Shown here: piece by piece, positions 48,791 through 57,353 of the stretch
How the letters are laid out: every line of letters begins with the position of its first letter
How positions within the stretch are numbered: the stretch's first letter is position 1
NCBI GenBank assembly: GCA_964503275.1
Contig: CAZCZO010000012.1
Span: forward strand, 31,171 to 95,170
DNA length: 64,000 nucleotides
DNA from: DASRAP01 sp964503275
Lineage (GTDB): Bacteria; Gemmatimonadota; Gemmatimonadetes; Gemmatimonadales; Gemmatimonadaceae
Direction of reading: 5' to 3'
Translations under genes and position numbers: made by a program
Notes under the pieces: model-generated
Told to the model about the DNA's origin: nothing
The model's database searches: none
What the model saw: the letters and a program-made list of their open reading frames with translations, nothing else

Positions 48791-49854
48791 TGTACGAATC
48801 GACGATGAAGGCGAACGTCAACGAGACGACGCGCATGGCCCAGGAGGAGACCGTCCTGAGCCCGCGGTTCTACACGACCGACTTCGCCGAGCTGGACCGA
48901 CTCGATGTGAGCGCGATGCGGGCCAAATGGGACGAACTGATCGCGGAGTTCCGGCGTGATCCCAACAAGGATCACTTCAAGCGGAATGCGGAGTTCGACC
49001 TCGATCTCTCGGGCTGGGACCCGGAGATCCGCAAGCATTTCGTGGACTTCCTGGTCTCGTCGGTGACCGCGGAGTTCTCAGGGTGCATCCTGTACGCGGA
49101 GATCAAGAAGCGGGTGAAGAACCCGGATATCCGCGAGCTGTTCGGCTTCATGAGCCGCGACGAGGGGCGCCACGCGGGCTTCATCAACCACACGCTGAAC
49201 GACTTCAAGGTCGGGGTGGACCTGTCCTTCCTCACCAAGGCCAAGAAGTACACGTACTTCAAGCCGAAGTACATCTACTACGCGACCTATCTGTCCGAGA
49301 AGATCGGGTATGCGCGGTACGTGACGATCTACCGGCATCTCGAGCGACACCCGGAGTACCGCATCCATCCCATCTTCAAGTGGTTCGAGGATTGGTGCCT
49401 GGACGAGTTCCGGCACGGCGAGGCCTTCGCGGTGCTGATGCGCGCGAATCCGGAGACCCTGCAGGGCATGAACAAGCGCTGGATCCGCTTCTTCCTGCTG
49501 GCGGTGTTCGCCACGATGTACGTGCGCGACCACGCGCGCACCGGGTTCTTCGATGCGCTGGGCATGGACGTCGACGCGTTCGACCGTCGCGTGATCGCGT
49601 TGACCTCGGAGATCTCGAAGCAGGTCTTCCCCTTGGCGATCGACGTCGAGCATCCGCGGTTCTGGGCCTTGCTCGAGGCGATGCACCAGAACAATCAGCG
49701 CATCCAGGCGGCGGTGGCCGCCGGGGGCCTCGGCGGGTCGCTGCGCAGCAGCTTCTACAAGCTGGCCAACGGCGTGAACTTCCTGCGGCTGTGGTTGCTG
49801 CCGCCGAAGCCGAACGCGTTGCCGGCCGACGTCCGGCTCGAGCCGGTGTGGTGA
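48787..49854 (+). CDS. acsF: Aerobic Mg-protoporphyrin IX monomethyl ester oxidative cyclase
   Basis: 355-residue diiron oxygenase that forms the fifth ring (ring E) using O2. Two ExxH di-iron motifs are clear (RDEGRHAGFINH and LDEFRHGEAFAVL), with AEFSGCILYAEIKKR and YTYFKPKYIYYATYLSEKIG between and before them. No anaerobic BchE gene is in the window, so bacteriochlorophyll synthesis here may require oxygen. Start ATGATG overlaps the orf108 stop. In several purple bacteria a small accessory protein (BciE or Ycf54) is needed; orf108 lies where such a factor might be encoded. Confidence 0.97.
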   Translation: MMYESTMKANVNETTRMAQEETVLSPRFYTTDFAELDRLDVSAMRAKWDELIAEFRRDPNKDHFKRNAEFDLDLSGWDPEIRKHFVDFLVSSVTAEFSGCILYAEIKKRVKNPDIRELFGFMSRDEGRHAGFINHTLNDFKVGVDLSFLTKAKKYTYFKPKYIYYATYLSEKIGYARYVTIYRHLERHPEYRIHPIFKWFEDWCLDEFRHGEAFAVLMRANPETLQGMNKRWIRFFLLAVFATMYVRDHARTGFFDALGMDVDAFDRRVIALTSEISKQVFPLAIDVEHPRFWALLEAMHQNNQRIQAAVAAGGLGGSLRSSFYKLANGVNFLRLWLLPPKPNALPADVRLEPVW

Positions 49855-49858
49855 GCCG

Positions 49859-51301
49859 ATGACACGCGTGGGACGGGCGATGCAGCGGGGCTGGCAGCAG
49901 CTCGGGACGGCGTGGATGCCGTTCGCGGACGTCGCGACGGCGGAGCTGCCGTTGTCGCGTCTGTTGCGCTTGTCGCTGTTCCAGGTGTCGGTCGGGATGG
50001 CGACGACCCTGTTCGTCGGCACGCTCAACCGGGTGATGATCGTCGAGATGGGCATCGCGGCGACCATCGTCGCGGTGATGGTCGCGATCCCCTTGCTGGT
50101 CGCGCCCTTCCGGGCGCTCATCGGGTTCCGGTCCGACACGTACAAGTGCGTGCTCGGCTGGCGGCGCGTGCCGTTCATCTGGTTCGGCACGATGATGCAG
50201 TTCGGGGGACTCGCGATCATGCCCTTCGCGCTGATCGTGCTCAGCCCGGCGGAGCTGGATCAGCCGCACTGGGCCGGATACGTGGGGTCGGCACTGGCGT
50301 TCTTCCTCGTCGGGCTCGGCGCGGCCACGACGCAGACGGCGGGGCTGGCCCTGGCCACCGATCTGGTGCCGGAGGAGCGCCGACCCCGCGTCGTGGCCCT
50401 CATGTACCTGATGATGCTGGTGGGGACCGTGTTGGCCGCGTTCGCGCTGGGGATCGCGTTGCGCGATTACTCGCCGATCCTGCTTATCAAGGTGATCCAG
50501 GGCGCGGGGTTGTTCACGCTGATCATCAACACGATCTCGCTGTGGAAACAGGAAGTCCGCGTGCGTGGCGTGGTGCCGTACGGCAAGACGGAGCGCCGAC
50601 CGGTGTTCCGCGAGGCGTGGCAGACGTTCATCGCCGGCGGCGATGCGGTGCGGCTGTTGGTCGCGACGGGGTTCGGCTTCTTCGCCTTCAATCTCCAGGA
50701 TGTGCTGCTGGAGCCCTATGGGGGCGAGATCCTGCGGCTGAGCGTCGGGGCGACCACGGCGCTGACGGGGATCGCGGCCCTCGGGGCGATCGCGTCGTTC
50801 GCGCTGGCGGCCCGCAGCCTGGAGCGCGGCGGTGACCCGATCCGTCTCGCCGCCCTCGGGTGCGGTGCGGGGATCATGTCCTTCGCGGTGATCATCTTCG
50901 CGGCGCCGTTGGATTCCGGCCTGATGTTCCGGATCGGGACCGCCGGGATCGGGTTCGGCGAGGGGCTCTTCGCCGTGGCGACCCTCACGGCGGCGATGGG
51001 GCTGCGGGATCAGGCCCAGCACGGGATCGCGCTCGGCGCCTGGGGCGCGGTGTACGCGACCTCGGAGGGGCTCGCCTTCGCGGTGAGCGGCGTGATGAAA
51101 GATGTCGTATCGTATGTCGTAGCCAGCGGACGGCTGGGCGATGGATTGGCCCTGGCGTCCGTGCCGTACAGCGTCGTGTACCACGTTGAGATCCTGATGT
51201 TGTTCGCGACCTTCGTCGCGCTCGGCCCGTTGGCCGCGCGCTCGCGAGCGGTCGTCCGCCAGGAGCGGGCGGTCTTCGGACTGGCCGACCTCCCGGCATA
51301 G
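49859..51301 (+). CDS. lhaA: LhaA light-harvesting 1 assembly protein (PucC family)
   Basis: 480-residue, twelve-helix BCD-family protein. Hallmarks are PLSRLLRLSLFQVSVGMATT, TLNRVMIVEMGIAATIVAVM, APFRALIGFRSDTYKCVLGW, RRVPFIWFGTMMQFGG, VPEERRPRVVALMYLMMLVG and NLQDVLLEPYGGEILRLSVG. In Rhodobacter LhaA, located upstream of puhA, is needed for efficient LH1 assembly. The same order is seen here, with 37 bp to the puhA halves. It begins four bases after acsF. Confidence 0.96.
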   Translation: MTRVGRAMQRGWQQLGTAWMPFADVATAELPLSRLLRLSLFQVSVGMATTLFVGTLNRVMIVEMGIAATIVAVMVAIPLLVAPFRALIGFRSDTYKCVLGWRRVPFIWFGTMMQFGGLAIMPFALIVLSPAELDQPHWAGYVGSALAFFLVGLGAATTQTAGLALATDLVPEERRPRVVALMYLMMLVGTVLAAFALGIALRDYSPILLIKVIQGAGLFTLIINTISLWKQEVRVRGVVPYGKTERRPVFREAWQTFIAGGDAVRLLVATGFGFFAFNLQDVLLEPYGGEILRLSVGATTALTGIAALGAIASFALAARSLERGGDPIRLAALGCGAGIMSFAVIIFAAPLDSGLMFRIGTAGIGFGEGLFAVATLTAAMGLRDQAQHGIALGAWGAVYATSEGLAFAVSGVMKDVVSYVVASGRLGDGLALASVPYSVVYHVEILMLFATFVALGPLAARSRAVVRQERAVFGLADLPA

Positions 51302-51338
51302 CAGGTCGTCGTTCCCCTTCCTCATTTCGGAGAGTCGC

Positions 51339-51542
51339 ATGGAATACATCGATGCCGCCCAGATCACGCTCTATGCGTTCTGGCTGTTCTTCGCCGGCCT
51401 CATCATCTATCTCCGGCGTGAGGACAAGCGCGAGGGATATCCGCTCGACTCGCCGCAGGGTCCGCGCGAGGGGTGGCCCACGGTCCCGGCCCAGAAGACC
51501 TACCTGCACGTCGACTCCCACACCAGCGGCGAGGGGCACTGA
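51339..51542 (+). CDS. puhA: Reaction-centre H subunit, transmembrane part (split PuhA, N-terminal half)
   Basis: 67-residue protein equivalent to the first quarter of PuhA: AQITLYAFWLFFAGLIIYLR is the single membrane helix, and REDKREGYPLDSPQGPREGW and KTYLHVDSHTSGEGH match the start of the extramembrane part. It stops with TGA exactly where the linker to the cytoplasmic PRC domain would be. The next gene starts in a different frame from the final base of this stop (TGATG). A GGAGAG ribosome-binding site precedes the ATG. From memory, a two-chain H subunit is reported for Gemmatimonas phototrophica, and the sequence here agrees. Confidence 0.92.
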   Translation: MEYIDAAQITLYAFWLFFAGLIIYLRREDKREGYPLDSPQGPREGWPTVPAQKTYLHVDSHTSGEGH

Positions 51543-52084
51543 TGAGTGACATCAAAGCGGTTCCGGCGGACAATTACAACGGCTCGCCGATCATTCCGAC
51601 GGGGGATCCCATGCGGGATGGCCTCGGCGCGGCCGCGTGGGCGGAGCGCAAGGACGTCCCGGACCTCACGGTGCACGGCAAGCCGAAGATCGTGCCGATG
51701 CGCTTGGTGGAGGGGTGGTCGATCGCCAAGGGGGACCCGGATCCTCGCGGTCTGCCCGTCAAGGCGGTGGACGGGGCGGTGGCCGGGACGATCGTCGACT
51801 GCTGGGTCGATCGGTCGGAGCCGCAGGTGCGCTACTACGAGGTGGAGCTCGCGAACGGCGGTCGGCGCGTGTTGCTGCCGGTGCCCTTCGTGCAGTGGCC
51901 GAACTTCGGTCTGTGGGGGTGCGATCACGTGCGGGTGAAGGCGATCACCGCCGCCCAGTTCGCTGGGGTGCCGGCCACGAAGCGCGACGATCAGGTCACC
52001 TTTCTCGAAGAGGACAAGATCTCGGCGTACTTCGCGGGCGGGCACCTGTACGCGACCCCGGAGCGTTCGCAGCCGTGGATCTGA
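51542..52084 (+). CDS. puhA: Reaction-centre H subunit, cytoplasmic part (split PuhA, C-terminal half)
   Basis: 180-residue soluble protein matching the cytoplasmic PRC-barrel domain of PuhA: IIPTGDPMRDGLGAAAWAER, DVPDLTVHGKPKIVPMRLVE, GDPDPRGLPVKAVDGAVAGT, GGRRVLLPVPFVQW and EEDKISAYFAGGHLYATPER. It would cap the cytoplasmic face of L and M and shape proton uptake to QB. It has no membrane helix, so it must dock onto the separately made transmembrane part. The two halves total 247 residues, close to a normal PuhA. Its stop overlaps puhB (ATGA). Confidence 0.93.
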   Translation: MSDIKAVPADNYNGSPIIPTGDPMRDGLGAAAWAERKDVPDLTVHGKPKIVPMRLVEGWSIAKGDPDPRGLPVKAVDGAVAGTIVDCWVDRSEPQVRYYEVELANGGRRVLLPVPFVQWPNFGLWGCDHVRVKAITAAQFAGVPATKRDDQVTFLEEDKISAYFAGGHLYATPERSQPWI

Positions 52085-52707
52085 TGCAGGCCGAGGGCCC
52101 GGCGCGCTCGCGGAGCGCGCCGGGCTCCTCATCGCCCGACGCGGGGCCGGGACCGGAGGTGGGGCGTTCCATTCCGGGGATCTCGCAGGTACTCCCGCCC
52201 GGCGAGCGGCTGTTGTGGTGGGGTAAGCCCGCCCGTGGGCCGGTGGCCCGCCACGTCTTCCACACCACACCGATCTCCGTGTACTTCGTGGTGATGCTCC
52301 TGGTGTGGGGCATCAATCGCGCCGGCGCGGAGGACTTCGTGCGCACGGGGATCGCGGTGACGGCGCTCTCGGTCGCCGCGGTGGGCCTGCTCTGGTTCTA
52401 CGCGCATCTCGTGGCCGCGACGACGGTGTATGCGATCACCGACAAGCGCGTGGTCATGAAGATCGGCGTTGCCCTGGATCTCACGCTGAACATCCCGCTG
52501 AGCTATGTGCAGTCGGCGGATCTCCGCACCTTTCGCGACGGCAGCGGGCAGATCGCGGTGTCGCTGCCCAAGTCGCAGCGCCTCGGGTACGCCGTGCTGT
52601 GGCCACACGCCCGGGCGTGGCGCCTGCGTCATCCCGAACCGATGATGCGCGGCTTGGCCGACCCCGCGGCGGTCGCCAGCATCCTGACGAAGGCGCTGGC
52701 CCCATGA
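52084..52707 (+). CDS. puhB: Photosynthetic complex assembly protein PuhB
   Basis: 207-residue membrane protein with the PuhB layout: LPPGERLLWWGKPARGPVAR, two helices (TTPISVYFVVMLLVWGI and FVRTGIAVTALSVAAVGLLWFYA), then a PH-like domain beginning TTVYAITDKRVVMKIGVALD and LNIPLSYVQSADLRTF. In Rhodobacter PuhB aids reaction-centre assembly. The ATG at 52084 overlaps the puhA stop. The stop overlaps puhC. Confidence 0.93.
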   Translation: MQAEGPARSRSAPGSSSPDAGPGPEVGRSIPGISQVLPPGERLLWWGKPARGPVARHVFHTTPISVYFVVMLLVWGINRAGAEDFVRTGIAVTALSVAAVGLLWFYAHLVAATTVYAITDKRVVMKIGVALDLTLNIPLSYVQSADLRTFRDGSGQIAVSLPKSQRLGYAVLWPHARAWRLRHPEPMMRGLADPAAVASILTKALAP

Positions 52708-53237
52708 GTGGGACCTACGTCGAGATCGAATCCGAGCCCGGCAGCCGGCTTCCGCCCGGCACGATGCACGCGCCGCGGCTCCCACTGCGTTTGGCGGCGG
52801 TGATGGCGGTACTGGTGTTCGCCCTCGCGACCGGTGCCTCGCAGTTCGGGTGGTTCAAGGATCGCACGCCCCCGTCCCCCGTGCTGTTCGCGCGGACCTT
52901 CTCGTTCACCGATCGAGCGGATGGCGGCGTGGACGTACGCGATGTGGAGCGCGGCGGCGCCGTGGTGTTCGTACTGCCGAACACCGAGAATGGGTTCGTG
53001 CGCGGGGCGTTGCGGGCGCTGGCGCGCCAGCGGCGCCTGGCGGGGATCGGAGCGGACGCGCCGTTCACGCTCACCCGCTACGAGGACGGACGATTCACGC
53101 TCGCCGATCCCAGCACCGGTGGGGTGGTCGAGATCGGCAGTTTCGGCCCGACGCAGGTCCAGTCATTCGAGGCGTTGCTCGCGGCGGGGATCGAGCCGCC
53201 GGCGGCGCCATCCTCCGGATCCGTCCCCGCGCGCTAG
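52704..53237 (+). CDS. puhC: Photosynthetic complex assembly protein PuhC
   Basis: 177-residue protein with one N-terminal membrane helix (RLAAVMAVLVFALATGASQFGW) and a periplasmic beta-rich domain (RTFSFTDRADGGVDVRDV, FVLPNTENGFVRGALRALAR, PFTLTRYEDGRFTLADPSTG). This is the PuhC arrangement, a factor that affects LH1-RC organisation. The ATG at 52704 overlaps puhB. It is the last recognisable gene of the plus-strand photosynthesis operon. Confidence 0.9.
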   Translation: MSGTYVEIESEPGSRLPPGTMHAPRLPLRLAAVMAVLVFALATGASQFGWFKDRTPPSPVLFARTFSFTDRADGGVDVRDVERGGAVVFVLPNTENGFVRGALRALARQRRLAGIGADAPFTLTRYEDGRFTLADPSTGGVVEIGSFGPTQVQSFEALLAAGIEPPAAPSSGSVPAR

Positions 53238-53306
53238 GCGCGAGGACGGCGTCTGTCACGGTCCCCTGCGCTGGCAGGCCGACCACGCTCGTCCAGGAGA
53301 TGCCCC

Positions 53307-54740
53307 ATGATCACGCGTTCTTCATTGCGCCACGCGGCGGTCCTTTGCGTCGCCCTCGTCGTCGCCTCGTGTGGAGGCGGAGATGCTGGCACCGATAACT
53401 CCGGCCCACCGGAGGTCGGCGTGGTGTCGTATCCGCAGGAATCCTACCTGATGGAGATCGGCACGTCGCGCGTCATGAACCCGACGATCACCACCGCGAC
53501 CGGCCTGCCGATCAGCGGGGTGCCGGTGACCTATACGGCCTCGCCGCCGGGCATCGTGACCATCGACGCGAACGGATTCGCGCGCGGTGTGGCGTCGGGG
53601 ACCGCCACGATCACCGCGACCGCCGGGGGGCGTTCGGGGAGCACGACGTTGATCGTCCACGCGGCGCTGGCCGAGCTACGGCTGGAACAGGTGCAGATCA
53701 CGCTCAATGTCACGGAGTCGCAGTCGCTGACGCCCGTGCGATTGGACGCGACCGGCGCGGTCATCACCGCTCCTCTGCCGATCGTGTGGAGTGTGGCCAA
53801 CAACTCGGTCGCGCTGGTGTCGAGCACCGGGACGGTCACGGCGGTCGCGCGAGGGACGACCGTCGTGACCGCCACCTCGGGCACGAGGACCGCGACCACG
53901 CAGGTGCGTGTGATCAATCTGGCTGACGTCACACGGGTGAGTTTCCAGCAGCCGCTCTACTCGCTGTTGGTCGGGCAGTCGCGCGATGTCACGGCACAGG
54001 GCTTTGACGAGTTCGACGTGCTGGTGCCAAGGGCGCCATCGTACAGCACGGGAGCGCCCGCAGTCGTGTCGGCGACCAACACGGGTACGATCACGGGCGT
54101 CGGCGCGGGCACGGGGAGCGTCGTGGCGTCACTCGGCACGCGGACCGGCACGGCGACCGTGCGCGTCTTCGCGAATACGCCGGCCGGGAACCTCGGTGCG
54201 GCGATCACCGACGACCAGTTCGTCCTCGTCCCGGCTGGCGGCGGCGTCGCGAACCCACTGCGCGTGCAGCGCACCGAGGTGACGCAGGCACAGTGGCAGT
54301 CCACGGGCGTCGCGTTGCCGGCAGGACAGTCGCGGCTCTGCGCACTGTGCCCGGTGGAGAACGTGACGCCGACGAACGCGGCAACGTTCCTCGCGGCGTT
54401 GAACGCCGCGCAGCCGGGACGCAATTATCGCATTCCCACGCCGGTGGAGTGGGAGTACGCGGCGCGCGCGGGCAGCACGCATCCGAGTCACTACGACGAG
54501 CAGGAGCTCATCGCGTGGTATGTGGCGACCCGCGACGCCGAGCGAACGTCACTGGTCGGCCTGCGCGTCCCGAATGCGTTCGGGTTGTACGATGTCCTCG
54601 GGAACGTGGCGGAGTTGACCACGTCGGGCGAGTCGCGGGGCGGCTCGTGGAACCTGCTCGCCTTCGGGGTCGCCTTCGTGAATCCCACGGGCCTCCCGCT
54701 CACCCCGATCGTCGGGCTTCGTCTGGTCCGCGATCCCTGA
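53307..54740 (+). CDS. Lipoprotein with Big2 Ig-like repeats and degenerate FGE-sulfatase domain
   Basis: 477-residue exported protein with a signal peptide and lipobox-like VVASCGGG. Three bacterial Ig-like (Big2) repeats (~40-285) contain motifs such as GVASGTATITATAGG and TAVARGTTVVTATSGTRT. The C-terminal ~180 residues match formylglycine-generating-enzyme/SUMF domains (RTEVTQAQWQ, RIPTPVEWEYAARAGS, FGLYDVLGNVAEL, RGGSW). The usual NVWEW(C) is NVAELT and no cysteine pair is seen, so it is probably a binding domain rather than a modifying enzyme. It stands alone between puhC and the kinase triad. Confidence 0.85.
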   Translation: MITRSSLRHAAVLCVALVVASCGGGDAGTDNSGPPEVGVVSYPQESYLMEIGTSRVMNPTITTATGLPISGVPVTYTASPPGIVTIDANGFARGVASGTATITATAGGRSGSTTLIVHAALAELRLEQVQITLNVTESQSLTPVRLDATGAVITAPLPIVWSVANNSVALVSSTGTVTAVARGTTVVTATSGTRTATTQVRVINLADVTRVSFQQPLYSLLVGQSRDVTAQGFDEFDVLVPRAPSYSTGAPAVVSATNTGTITGVGAGTGSVVASLGTRTGTATVRVFANTPAGNLGAAITDDQFVLVPAGGGVANPLRVQRTEVTQAQWQSTGVALPAGQSRLCALCPVENVTPTNAATFLAALNAAQPGRNYRIPTPVEWEYAARAGSTHPSHYDEQELIAWYVATRDAERTSLVGLRVPNAFGLYDVLGNVAELTTSGESRGGSWNLLAFGVAFVNPTGLPLTPIVGLRLVRDP

Positions 54741-54761
54741 GCGGGGGGCGTCCGCGCGCGC

Positions 54762-54787
54762 GGGTGGGGGCCGCGACCCCTGCCCGG
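54762..54787. terminator. Bidirectional terminator between convergent genes
   Basis: Stem CGGG-T-GGGG / CCCC-TG-CCCG with a 7-base loop (GCCGCGA), in the 64-bp gap between the Big2/FGE lipoprotein stop and the minus-strand gene stop. Confidence 0.45.
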
Positions 54788-54804
54788 CAGCGTGTGGTGG
54801 CGTG

Positions 54805-56217
54805 TCAGCGTGCCGCCGCGTCGAGGATCGAGTAGCAGGTCACGTCGCCGCCACCGCGCACCCGGCGATAGCCAATGATGTGCACCGACGCGTCGAAGCC
54901 GCCGGCGACGAAGCGGCCGGAGAGCCGCGTCGTGACGGCGGTGCTCGAGAACGCCTGGTCCGGCACGATCACGAAGCTCGAGTTGAACAGCCCGTCACGA
55001 TCGACGATTGCGCGAAAGGTGGTCCCGCGGTCGAAGGTCAGCGCCAGGGTATCCTGCCCGGCGACATGCCGCACCGTGACCGAGTCGTCGGGCGGGACCT
55101 CACGCCACAGCGACTCGCACACGGCACTGCCCTGCACCTCGCGACGGGCGTAGCGCACCGCGTAACGGCCGGCGAGTCCGCGCGCGATCCGCGCGCGGAC
55201 CTCCGGCGGGGCGGCGACCTCCGCCTCGAAGCGCACCACCGAGCCGAACTCCGTGACGATATACGCAACGTCGGTGCGCGGGAACTCATAGCGCAGGCCG
55301 CTCGAGGACTCGCGGAATACGATGTCCGAGGCGCGGATGATGTCCACGCGGCCGATCATCGTGCGGCCATCCCGAAGCGTCAGCTGATCGACCCCCGGCT
55401 GCGCGGACTGCAGCGCTGCGGGCGGGACGCGCGTGACCAAGGCGTTCGGCACCCCTGCACGCACGGGCGGACGCACGGACGCAGTCGCGCCCGGTGGCAG
55501 TCCGGCGGTCGGCCGCGCGCCCGCCAGCGCGGGTCCGGACGCCGCGGTCTCCGACGGCGCGATCGTCGCTCCTGGGGCCTGATCGGCGCTCGATGACGAC
55601 GCGGCGACCTCGCGCGCGGTGGGCGCCGCTGGCGCCCGGCTCGCCCGGACCACGCTGCCCGCGATCACCCACACCGCGCCGAGCGCGATCACCGCGATCG
55701 ACAGGTTGGTCAGCCACGTCACCGCCGGCGGTGGGGCTGACGCGCCACGTGGCGCCGGGGCCACGCGCGGTAGCATGGGGGGCGCTGCCGCGTGGCTCGA
55801 CCGCGCCGAGACCGGCGTCCGCACGGGCTGCAGCGGTGGTGGGGGCGCGGCGGACGGCGGCGCGGCGATCACGGTCGGTCCGTCGGTGATGCCGAGCGCG
55901 ACGCCCCACACGTCCACCGCCCACTGGGCCGCCTCAGGTTGCAGGAACGACTCACCGATCAGCGTGAGCACGTGCGGCGTCCGCAGGCTGCGCCACGTCG
56001 CGTCATCGACCGGTCGCTGGCCGAGCTGCTGCGGGATGCCGAGCTCGCCCGCCTGCACCACGAGCGCGATCAGCGCCCGATGATCGCCGCCGCACTCGTC
56101 GAGCAGACGATTGCGGAAGATCGGCCACGACGTCACCGGCCACGCCGAGGGGTCGCGCACCAAGCGCTGCACCGCGTCGCGCACCCGCGTGCGCCCGTCC
56201 TGGGACCAGCGGGTCAT
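54805..56217 (-). CDS. Membrane protein with helical signalling domain, triad-associated (paralogue A)
   Basis: 470-residue protein. The N-terminal ~110-residue helical domain contains RTRVRDAVQRLVRDPSAWPV, NRLLDECGGDHRALIALVV and QWAVDVWGVALG. The WAVxxWxxALG ending recalls helical domains found in prokaryotic stress-signalling proteins. A Pro/Ala linker, one membrane helix (NLSIAVIALGAVWVIAGSVV) and a ~170-residue extracytoplasmic domain (LTLRDGRTMIGRVDIIRASD, EFPRTDVAYIV) follow. The ATG at 56217 overlaps the upstream gene (ATGA). It is the last gene of the operon. No catalytic motif is seen. Its N-terminus is related to that of its neighbour at 56214-57353. Confidence 0.78.
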   Translation of the reverse strand: MTRWSQDGRTRVRDAVQRLVRDPSAWPVTSWPIFRNRLLDECGGDHRALIALVVQAGELGIPQQLGQRPVDDATWRSLRTPHVLTLIGESFLQPEAAQWAVDVWGVALGITDGPTVIAAPPSAAPPPPLQPVRTPVSARSSHAAAPPMLPRVAPAPRGASAPPPAVTWLTNLSIAVIALGAVWVIAGSVVRASRAPAAPTAREVAASSSSADQAPGATIAPSETAASGPALAGARPTAGLPPGATASVRPPVRAGVPNALVTRVPPAALQSAQPGVDQLTLRDGRTMIGRVDIIRASDIVFRESSSGLRYEFPRTDVAYIVTEFGSVVRFEAEVAAPPEVRARIARGLAGRYAVRYARREVQGSAVCESLWREVPPDDSVTVRHVAGQDTLALTFDRGTTFRAIVDRDGLFNSSFVIVPDQAFSSTAVTTRLSGRFVAGGFDASVHIIGYRRVRGGGDVTCYSILDAAAR

Positions 56218-57353
56218 CGGGGCGCCTCCCCGGCGCGGCGCACGCCGCGCAGGGTCACGACCACGCGGCAGGTCCGCCATTGCCGCCAGCCGAGCAGGAC
56301 GCGCGACACGGTCTCGGACTCGGCCTCGAAGCTGTCATCGCTGAAGCGACCGCGCATCGTGACCCGCGATGCGCCCCCATCGACCTCGCTGAGCACGGGA
56401 CCGACCACGAAGCCGCCGTCCCAGCCCATCTCGCCGCGCAGGGTGCGCCGGCCCATGAACGCGATGCGCGTGTGCCCTGGCTCATGCACCACGACCTCGT
56501 CGATCGGACGCTGCCAGTCGATAGAACGGTCGAGGGTCTCGCATCCGCCATCGCCGCTGACCGAGACCAACGCGCGCCACACGAGATAGCGGCCGCCGAC
56601 GCCACGCACGAGCAACGGCGGCGCCAGGCGCGCATCGGGGCCGGGGGACGCGAATGCTGGCTCCGCCACGCGTCGCTCCGGGACCGCGAGAGATGACGCG
56701 ACGGGCCTCGCCAGCTGCCCATCGCTCGCCGCCGCGTCGGGTGCCGCCGCGACGCGACGGCTGGCGGCGACCGTCTCGGTCAGGTGCCGGGATTCCGCGG
56801 ATCCGCCGATCCCGCGCCAGGCGGCCACCGTCACCGCGAGGAACATGAGCGCTCCGATGGCCCCGGCGATGCGGTCGGTGCGTGACCACCGGGGCAGTGC
56901 GGTCACCGGCGTGCCCCCACGCCAGCGCGCGGGGCCGCCGCTCGCTGCGCCACGCCCCCAGGCGCGCCGGGCAGCCGGCGCCGGCGGGGCGATGCGCAGC
57001 GGTGCGGGCGGCGCCGCGTGCGCGCGCTCGGTGACCACGGCGGCCGAGCCGATGTCCCCGCGCGCGTAGGCCCACGCATCGATGATCCAGCCCGCATCGA
57101 CGATCGGTACCCCCTGATGCGTCAGGCTCGCCACGGCCGCGGCGCGGCGTGCGGCCCACCCCAGCGTCGGAGACGCCTCGAGCGCCCGCGCCGCGTGCTC
57201 CGCATAGGTGATGAGCAGGGTGGCCGCCGGCCGCGCATCGCTGCCACAGAGGTCGAGGAGCTGATTGGTCGTGCGATCGCGGTCGGGCCCCGGCCAGTGG
57301 CCATCCGCCACGAGCCGCACCAGCGCGTCGCGGACCCGCGCCCGCTCATCCAT
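56214..57353 (-). CDS. Membrane protein with helical signalling domain, triad-associated (paralogue B)
   Basis: 379-residue protein built like its neighbour: an N-terminal helical domain (RARVRDALVRLVADGHWPGP, NQLLDLCGSDARPAATLLI, GWIIDAWAYARG), a Pro/Arg-rich linker, a single membrane helix (IAGAIGALMFLAVTVAAW) and a ~150-residue exterior beta domain (YLVWRALVSVSGDGGCETLD, EPGHTRIAFMGRRTLRGEMG). The start overlaps the kinase stop by eight bases. The shared architecture suggests that the kinase, or the VWA protein, connects through these proteins to the envelope, but this is inference from gene order. Confidence 0.78.
   Translation of the reverse strand: MDERARVRDALVRLVADGHWPGPDRDRTTNQLLDLCGSDARPAATLLITYAEHAARALEASPTLGWAARRAAAVASLTHQGVPIVDAGWIIDAWAYARGDIGSAAVVTERAHAAPPAPLRIAPPAPAARRAWGRGAASGGPARWRGGTPVTALPRWSRTDRIAGAIGALMFLAVTVAAWRGIGGSAESRHLTETVAASRRVAAAPDAAASDGQLARPVASSLAVPERRVAEPAFASPGPDARLAPPLLVRGVGGRYLVWRALVSVSGDGGCETLDRSIDWQRPIDEVVVHEPGHTRIAFMGRRTLRGEMGWDGGFVVGPVLSEVDGGASRVTMRGRFSDDSFEAESETVSRVLLGWRQWRTCRVVVTLRGVRRAGEAPR

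Noticed and set aside
51520..51560. puhA split as a simple frameshift or sequencing error
   Set aside because: The first half ends in a plausible linker, the second has its own ATG overlapping the stop, and neither half is truncated in conserved sequence. An indel would leave conserved residues stranded out of frame, and I see none.
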